DNA from: an uncultured Saprospiraceae bacterium
GTDB taxonomy: Bacteria > Bacteroidota > Bacteroidia > Chitinophagales > Saprospiraceae
Direction: 5' to 3'
DNA: 17,650 nucleotides
Assembly: GCA_937952155.1 (NCBI GenBank)
Contig: CALFYH010000143.1
Location: 1-17,650 of the forward strand
Shown: piece after piece, positions 12,702 through 17,650 of the stretch
Layout of the letters: the number at the start of each line of letters is the position of its first letter
Position numbering within the stretch: the first letter of the stretch is position 1
The notes under the pieces: model-generated
The model's database searches: none
Told to the model about the DNA's origin: nothing
Seen by the model: the letters and a program-made list of their open reading frames with translations, nothing else
Made by a program: the position numbers and the translations under genes

Positions 12702-14816
12702 ATGAAGTCACATCTGTCCGTCAGTAAACTCAAATTTTTACTGATCTTTTCCATATTAACTTCTACATTATCTGCGCAAGTATTGAATGATGATTGTCAA
12801 TATGCGTTTCCTCTTCCTTTAGTGGACAATTATTGTTCAGAAGATGGGGCATTTACCAATGTAGGCGCCAAAAGTGATCAAGATTTTGATGAAGGTACAA
12901 ATGCATGTATATCTTTAAAATGGGCTAATGGTGTTTGGTTTTCATTTGTTCCAAGAGAACCTGCAGCCCTAATCAGAGTATTTGGATTGGGCAATGGTGG
13001 CACGATGAGGTCACCAAAGATTATTCTTTTCGAAAAATGTGGAGAGTATCTTTCTTGCTCACCAGGCAAAAGTGATGGTATCGATGAGTTGGTATATGAT
13101 GACTTTACCATTGGTAAAAATTATTATATAATGGTGGAATCTAGCATCGGCGGAGAAGGAACTTTTAGCTTGTGTATTGATGACTTTGTCCCTGTAAAAT
13201 CACCCGAAAGTGACTGTAATAAGGCAGTTGTGCTGTGCGATAAATCCCCTTTTATCGTTAAAAAGCTTGAAGGAAATGGCAATGATGAAAACGAATTGAA
13301 TCCTGGCGTATGTATCGGTGGTGAGTTTGCATCTGCATGGTACAAATGGACTTGTGATGTTTCAGGTAGCCTGACATTCACTCTTACACCCAATAATAAT
13401 ATTCCCAATCAAAAGACAGATGATATAGATTTTGCTTTATATGAATTGCCAAATGGCTTGGACGATTGCGTGACCAAAAAAATATTGCGATGTGAAGGAG
13501 CAGGTGCTAATCAAGATCCATTTGGAAATGATCTAGAATTATCAAATTGGGCCAGATGTAATGGTCCTACTGGTTTGCGTGAAGGAGAAACAGATGTATC
13601 TGAGCCAGGCGGATGTATTTCTGGTAATAATAACTTCGTTGCGCCACTAGCCATGGAGTCTGGCAAGTCTTATGTGTTGATAATCAATAATTTTAGCCGA
13701 TCAGGGCTTGGTTTTTCGATCGAATTCGGTGGAACAGGTACTTTCCTCGGTCCCAAGCCAGATTTTGAAGTAAACGCTAACAAAGCTTTTGAATGTGATA
13801 AATCCGTGATTTTTACCAATAAATCTACATCAGAAACTGACCCTATTGTAAATTACACTTGGAATTTTGGTGATAGAGCAGTACCCGAAAGGCAAAGTGG
13901 AATAGGGCCTTTTGATGTGGTTTATCAGTCATTTGGCAATAAAATAGCGGCATTGACAGTAGAAAGTAGCCGAGGTTGTACTGTAACCAAGATTATTGAT
14001 TTCTATGTAGATCCTTGTTGCAAAGATACGAGTACACTTGATCTGGGAGCAGCTGTCCAAGATTTGCGTTGTTATAATATTCCAGAAGGTATCATTCTAG
14101 CACAGGGCATCAAAGGTGCACCTGAGTATTCTTACAGCATCGGTAATGAAGCCTTCAGACCAAATCCACAATTCGGCAATCTGGCGGCTGGAAGTTATAA
14201 AATATCTGTTCAAGACATAAAAGGATGCGTGGATAGTATTGAAGTAATCGTCAATGAGCCACCTCGGATTGTTGTAAATGCAGGTCCAGACATAGAGATA
14301 GAACTTGGTGATGATACATTGATCGTTATCACATATACACCGAAAAAAACTGGTGACACAATCATTTGGAGTCCACCGTTACCTAGACTTGATACGATAG
14401 ATTTAATTTATCGTGCAGGTCCTTATGTCAATACAACATATACCGTAACTGTTATCGATAGCAATGGGTGTACAGCTACAGATGTTGTAGAAATCAGAGT
14501 AATTAAGAATCTTAATATCCATGCACCCAATATATTTACACCTCTTAACGATGATAAAATCCATGACTTCTTTAATGTATGGGCTACCAAAGGCATTGAC
14601 AAGATAGAGTTGCTCGAAATTTACGATCGTTGGGGCAATCTGGTATACCAAGGTAAAGATGGACTCAGTTTCGAAAGGAATAATCAACTAAGTGGTTGGG
14701 ATGGTCAGTTTAAAGGGCAAGATGTAGTTCCAGGCGTCTATGTATGGCGCATTGTAGCATTATGGCTTGACGGTAGCAGGACCAATCACGCAGGAGACGT
14801 TACAGTGCTTAGATAA
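12702..14816 (+). CDS. secreted PKD/SprB-repeat protein with T9SS type B (CHU_C) sorting domain
   Basis: 704 residues. A signal peptide ends near LSAQ (about 23-26). Two related N-terminal modules (about 27-165 and 168-345) are cysteine-bearing beta domains with WFSFVPREP and AWYKWTCDV motifs, similar in layout to each other. A PKD-like domain follows (about 352-436, NYTWNFGDR), then a SprB-like repeat (about 448-520, CYNIPEGIILAQGIKGAPEY, LAAGSYKISVQDIKGC) and an Ig-like region with NAGPDIEI (about 525-600). The C-terminal CHU_C domain (about 605-704) is canonical: HAPNIFTPLNDD, IYDRWGNLVY, SGWDG, PGVYVW and a closing GDVTVLR. Members are exported by the type IX secretion system to the surface. 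Its stop codon overlaps the lptC start by one base, so the two are translated from one message. Specific function unknown. Confidence 0.9.
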   Translation: MKSHLSVSKLKFLLIFSILTSTLSAQVLNDDCQYAFPLPLVDNYCSEDGAFTNVGAKSDQDFDEGTNACISLKWANGVWFSFVPREPAALIRVFGLGNGGTMRSPKIILFEKCGEYLSCSPGKSDGIDELVYDDFTIGKNYYIMVESSIGGEGTFSLCIDDFVPVKSPESDCNKAVVLCDKSPFIVKKLEGNGNDENELNPGVCIGGEFASAWYKWTCDVSGSLTFTLTPNNNIPNQKTDDIDFALYELPNGLDDCVTKKILRCEGAGANQDPFGNDLELSNWARCNGPTGLREGETDVSEPGGCISGNNNFVAPLAMESGKSYVLIINNFSRSGLGFSIEFGGTGTFLGPKPDFEVNANKAFECDKSVIFTNKSTSETDPIVNYTWNFGDRAVPERQSGIGPFDVVYQSFGNKIAALTVESSRGCTVTKIIDFYVDPCCKDTSTLDLGAAVQDLRCYNIPEGIILAQGIKGAPEYSYSIGNEAFRPNPQFGNLAAGSYKISVQDIKGCVDSIEVIVNEPPRIVVNAGPDIEIELGDDTLIVITYTPKKTGDTIIWSPPLPRLDTIDLIYRAGPYVNTTYTVTVIDSNGCTATDVVEIRVIKNLNIHAPNIFTPLNDDKIHDFFNVWATKGIDKIELLEIYDRWGNLVYQGKDGLSFERNNQLSGWDGQFKGQDVVPGVYVWRIVALWLDGSRTNHAGDVTVLR

Positions 14817-15379
14817 TGGGAAGAATTATTTTATTTTTAATTTTAGGCTTGTTTATTGGATCCTGTACCAATAAGGTAGAAGATATCGACGAATTGCTGG
14901 CAGAAAACCTAGATTCAAAAGTTGAGAGAGGCAGCAATATCAGGATTATTTACAGTGATTCTGCACAAATAAAATTGGTAGTCAATGCACCAGTGATGGA
15001 AAGATATGTGGACCATAACAATAGCAAAGATGTTTTTCCCAAAGGTATTCTTATCGAATTTATGAAAGATAATAAAACCGTAAATAGATGGCTAAAAGCA
15101 GAATCAGCGGTAAGTGAAGCACGTACGCAAAAGATTACTGCCAAAGGAAATGTTGTCGTTTATGATGAAAAAAACCAAAAACTCGAAACATCTGAGCTAA
15201 TCTTTAACCAAAAGGAGCGAATTGTATATACCGACAAGCTTGTCCGTATTACTCAAGCTGAAAAAGGAGATACTACGTATGGCTTTGGATTTAAGGCCAA
15301 TCAAGAGTTTACTCGTTTTGAAATAGTAAAGAAGGTGCAAGGCAAAATAAATGTTTCCGATTTCGTTTCAAAATTTTGA
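14816..15379 (+). CDS. lptC: LPS export periplasmic protein LptC
   Basis: 187 residues. An N-terminal anchor ends in a lipobox-like LFIGSC (Cys17), so the protein is probably a lipoprotein or is membrane anchored. The body has the LptC/OstA-like beta-jellyroll pattern: DSAQIKLVVNAPVMERYVD, then ILIEFMKDNKTVNRWLKAES, KITAKGNVVVYDEKNQKLET and LIFNQKERIVYTDKLVRIT. The known role of LptC is to receive LPS from the inner-membrane LptBFG transporter and pass it to the periplasmic bridge. No other lpt gene is present in the window. The ATG shares its A with the preceding TAA, giving tight coupling to the T9SS gene; the CorC-type gene follows after 25 bases. Identity is good at family level. Confidence 0.85.
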   Translation: MGRIILFLILGLFIGSCTNKVEDIDELLAENLDSKVERGSNIRIIYSDSAQIKLVVNAPVMERYVDHNNSKDVFPKGILIEFMKDNKTVNRWLKAESAVSEARTQKITAKGNVVVYDEKNQKLETSELIFNQKERIVYTDKLVRITQAEKGDTTYGFGFKANQEFTRFEIVKKVQGKINVSDFVSKF

Positions 15380-15380
15380 T

Positions 15381-15388
15381 TAATTTTG
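15381..15388 (+). promoter_or_regulatory. possible internal promoter element before the CorC-type gene
   Basis: TAATTTTG fits TAnnTTTG in the 25-base gap between lptC and the next gene, with the ATG 17 bases beyond. Without a -33 box it may be chance. Confidence 0.25.
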
Positions 15389-15404
15389 TTGCTTAATTAT
15401 ACTC

Positions 15405-16691
15405 ATGATCATAACGATTTTGCTGGTTTTGTTGACATTGGTACTGTCTGCTTTTTTTTCAGGTAGTGAAATCGCCTTCCTTTCTGCCAATAAGTTGAGT
15501 ATAGAAGTCCTTAAAAACAAAGGATCGAAAAGAGGTCACATGCTCACCGATTTGTACAATGATCCCAAGACATTTCTTAGTACCATGTTGGTGGGAAACA
15601 ACATAGTTTTGGTTATTTACACGATACTTTTCAGCTCTATCATCACACCATTACTTGAACTGGTATTTCCAGCAGGTACTTTCGCGATAACCTTTCTCAC
15701 AACGATTATTCTTACTATAGTGATTTTGGTTTTTGGCGAATTTCTACCCAAAACCGTTTTCAGATTATATGCTAATGAGTTGATTTATAGAATGGCTCCT
15801 GCCTTGAAATTTTCAAAGTGGTTATTGCTCATACCAAGCTGGTTACTTACCAAGACGTCAAACCTTGTAATTAGAATAATTTTTGGAAAAACTGAAACTG
15901 CCGAGGACAATAATATCACAAAACTGGATCTCGAGCATTACATTCAGTCCAATGTAAATGAAGAAAAAGAAATAGACAAAGAAATTCTCACTAATGCACT
16001 GAACCTTAATCAATTGCGGGTAAGAGATTGTATGATCCCACGCAATGAAATAGTATTTATCGACAAAAATGATGACCTTCAGACTGTAAAGGAAGCATTT
16101 ATTTCTTCAAAACATTCTCGTCTTATTGTTGCAGATGGAGATGTCGAAAACGTGATTGGATATTTTCATCATCAACAATTGTTTAAAAATATCACTTCCA
16201 TTAAAAGGAATATCATGGATATCGATTTCGTTCCTGATGTGATGAATGTCCAGACTTTGATGCATAGGTTTATTAAAGATGGTTCGAATATAGCATGTGT
16301 TGTTGATGAATTCGGAGGAACAGCAGGCATTATTACCTTAGAAGATATTCTCGAAGAAATATTTGGCGAGATCGCAGATGAACATGATGACGAAGATTTT
16401 ACAGAAAAAATGCTATCTGAAAATGAATATATATTTTCTGGAAGACTCGAACTCACTTACCTAAACAGCAAATACTCAAATCTAGACTTGCCAGAGGAAG
16501 ATTATGTCACATTGTCTGGATATATCGTCATGACTCATGGTAGCATTCCCGATGTTGGTGATGAGATATTATTAGAAAATTACAAATTTGAAGTCCTGTC
16601 TAAATCCGATACCAAGATAGAAGAAGTCAGAGTAATTAAAGTTCATGATACTTCTGTGAAAGATTCAAATCGGCAATCAGACAATCAATAA
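15405..16691 (+). CDS. CNNM/CorC (hemolysin C) family membrane protein with CBS pair
   Basis: 428 residues. The N-terminal DUF21/CNNM domain (about 1-170) has several membrane helices, with FFSGSEIAFLSANKLSIE (17-34), MLVGNNIVLV (61-70) and GEFLPKTVFR (111-120), which are signature segments of the family. A cytoplasmic CBS pair (about 207-325) carries VRDCMIPRNEIVFID and DEFGGTAGIITLEDILEEIF (301-320), and a CorC_HlyC domain (about 338-412) closes the protein (DYVTLSGYIVMTHGSIPDVG). The family is linked to magnesium or cobalt efflux or homeostasis; a lytic role suggested by the old name is not supported. A gliding-associated paralogue, GldE, belongs to the same family; I see no basis to use that name here. 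Probably co-transcribed with lptC. Confidence 0.9.
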   Translation: MIITILLVLLTLVLSAFFSGSEIAFLSANKLSIEVLKNKGSKRGHMLTDLYNDPKTFLSTMLVGNNIVLVIYTILFSSIITPLLELVFPAGTFAITFLTTIILTIVILVFGEFLPKTVFRLYANELIYRMAPALKFSKWLLLIPSWLLTKTSNLVIRIIFGKTETAEDNNITKLDLEHYIQSNVNEEKEIDKEILTNALNLNQLRVRDCMIPRNEIVFIDKNDDLQTVKEAFISSKHSRLIVADGDVENVIGYFHHQQLFKNITSIKRNIMDIDFVPDVMNVQTLMHRFIKDGSNIACVVDEFGGTAGIITLEDILEEIFGEIADEHDDEDFTEKMLSENEYIFSGRLELTYLNSKYSNLDLPEEDYVTLSGYIVMTHGSIPDVGDEILLENYKFEVLSKSDTKIEEVRVIKVHDTSVKDSNRQSDNQ

Positions 16692-16758
16692 AGAGCTAAA
16701 TTACTATTTCCATCAGTTTTTGTTATAGTCTTATAAAAAAAGTTTAAGAACTTAAAGG

Positions 16759-16789
16759 TTGTATTTCGCAACAAAATAGCCTACTTTTG
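16759..16789 (+). promoter_or_regulatory. promoter of the cysteine desulfurase gene
   Basis: TTG (16759-16761), 20-base spacer, TACTTTTG (16782-16789): both Bacteroidota boxes. The ATG lies 30 bases downstream. A short palindrome TTTAAG-AA-CTTAAA (16743-16756) abuts the upstream box. Confidence 0.6.
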
Positions 16790-16818
16790 TATTTAGATTA
16801 AATATAATTAAGAGACCA

Positions 16819-17650
16819 ATGTCTGAAAACAGATTGATATATTTAGATAATAATGCGACTACACCCACAGATCCGAGAGTTGTAGAAGCTATGCTGCCTT
16901 ACTTTTATGATATCCCCGGTAATGCAGCGAGTAGGAATCATCCTTTCGGTTGGAAAGCAGAAGAAGCTGTAGATTATGCTAGGGAGCAGATAGCTGACTT
17001 GATAGGAGCAGATCCGAAGGAAATTATTTTTACTTCAGGTGCTACTGAATCTGACAACTTAGCAATCAAAGGTGTTTTCGAAATGTATGCTTCCAAGGGA
17101 AACCACATCATCACTGTCAAAACAGAACATAAAGCTGTCTTGGATGCTTGTAAGAAGGTAGAGAAAATGGGCGGAGAAGTTACCTATCTCGATGTACAAA
17201 ATGATGGGATGGTTGACTTGAACTTATTGGAGTCGTCCATTACAGATAAGACCATCTTGATTTCTATTATGTGGGCAAATAATGAGACTGGTGTTATTCA
17301 GCAGATGAAAGAAATCGGCGATATTTGCAAAAAACATGGTGTCTTGTTTATGAGCGATGCAACACAAGCCGTGGGTAAGATTCCTGTATTTCCTAAGGAA
17401 GTCGGTGTACATCTTATGGCATTTACCTCACACAAGATGTATGGTCCCAAAGGAGTCGGTGCGCTTTTTGTAAATAGAAAAAACCCAAGAGTTAAAGTTA
17501 CTGCCCAGATGGATGGCGGTGGACACGAGCGAGGTATGCGTTCAGGTACATTAAATGTGCCAGGTATCGTAGGCTTTGGCAAAGCCGCAGCTATTGCCAA
17601 GGCAGAAATGAGTCAAGATGCTCAACGACTCTCAAAACTCAGGGATAAGC
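16819..17650 (+). CDS. iscS: cysteine desulfurase, IscS type (3' end beyond the window)
   Basis: The first 277 residues are in the window and the frame is open at its end. This PLP enzyme takes sulfur from cysteine, giving alanine and a persulfide used for iron-sulfur clusters and thiolated cofactors; cytoplasmic. It starts MSENRLIYLDNNATTPTDPR. Visible active-site features: FTSGATESDN (71-80, cofactor phosphate), His104 in TEHKAVLD, NNETGVIQ (154-161), Asp180 and Gln183 in MSDATQAVGK, and the Schiff-base lysine Lys206 in SHKMYGPKG; GGGHERGMRSGT (233-244) follows. These positions equal those I recall for E. coli IscS. The active-site cysteine loop lies in the missing part, so the distinction from NifS-like proteins is not final. 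A good promoter precedes it. Confidence 0.92.
   Translation, partial: MSENRLIYLDNNATTPTDPRVVEAMLPYFYDIPGNAASRNHPFGWKAEEAVDYAREQIADLIGADPKEIIFTSGATESDNLAIKGVFEMYASKGNHIITVKTEHKAVLDACKKVEKMGGEVTYLDVQNDGMVDLNLLESSITDKTILISIMWANNETGVIQQMKEIGDICKKHGVLFMSDATQAVGKIPVFPKEVGVHLMAFTSHKMYGPKGVGALFVNRKNPRVKVTAQMDGGGHERGMRSGTLNVPGIVGFGKAAAIAKAEMSQDAQRLSKLRDK

Noticed and set aside
15405..16691. Naming the CorC-type gene gldE
   Set aside because: GldE is one branch of the same family; the neighbourhood here (lptC, iscS) lacks other gliding genes, so the symbol is not justified.
16740..16756. Palindrome TTTAAG-AA-CTTAAA before iscS as an IscR-type operator
   Set aside because: It does not resemble the known IscR site patterns and is a plain AT-rich palindrome; expected often by chance.
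1..17650. CRISPR array, insertion sequence, prophage or integron
   Set aside because: Apart from the single 55-bp pair I see no regularly spaced repeats, transposase, integrase or phage structural gene.

Overview
The window reads as chromosomal DNA of a Bacteroidota bacterium, most likely of the Saprospiraceae or a neighbouring lineage. The grounds are two proteins with CHU_C-like (T9SS type B) C-terminal domains, one with a T9SS type A sorting tail, SprB-like and PKD-like repeats, many small lipoproteins, Bacteroidota-type promoter elements (TAnnTTTG, some with an upstream TTG), an almost complete lack of Shine-Dalgarno sequences and moderately AT-rich DNA. The lineage is an inference from gene content; no rRNA or other phylogenetic marker is present apart from parE and iscS.

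Left part (1-5182, all genes on the minus strand): cell-surface genes. A large secreted adhesin-like protein with a type B sorting domain (213-3139) is split into two frames at an A8 run. Upstream lies a secreted protein with a dockerin-like region, a cohesin-like region and a type A sorting tail (3228-4691), followed by a strong intrinsic terminator. The 490-bp gap to the next gene holds a plus-strand promoter element and a very stable hairpin ending in a T-run, a candidate small RNA. The first 55 bases of the window recur exactly at 5055-5109.

Middle (5183-10119): a small lipoprotein; parE (topoisomerase IV subunit B) with a DUF3820 gene one base behind it; a plus-strand overlapping toxin-antitoxin pair with a RelE/ParE-type toxin; and a secreted thioredoxin-fold protein (TlpA/ResA type, WCKPC motif).

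Right part (10142-17650): three minus-strand lipoprotein genes spaced by 6 bases form a tight operon of cysteine-bearing, uncharacterised proteins. Divergent from it, on the plus strand, come a GT4 glycosyltransferase, a secreted PKD/SprB-repeat protein with a good type B sorting domain, lptC (LPS export) overlapping that gene by one base, a CNNM/CorC-type membrane protein, and a cysteine desulfurase (IscS type) cut off by the window end. Much of the region therefore concerns the outer surface: T9SS cargo, lipoproteins, LPS transport and sugar transfer. Housekeeping genes (parE, iscS) are interspersed. I see no insertion sequence, phage gene, tRNA, rRNA or CRISPR array. The observations most worth checking are the A8 split gene with a neighbouring G8 tract, the orphan hairpin RNA, the 55-bp repeat (possibly an assembly signature) and the lipoprotein trio.
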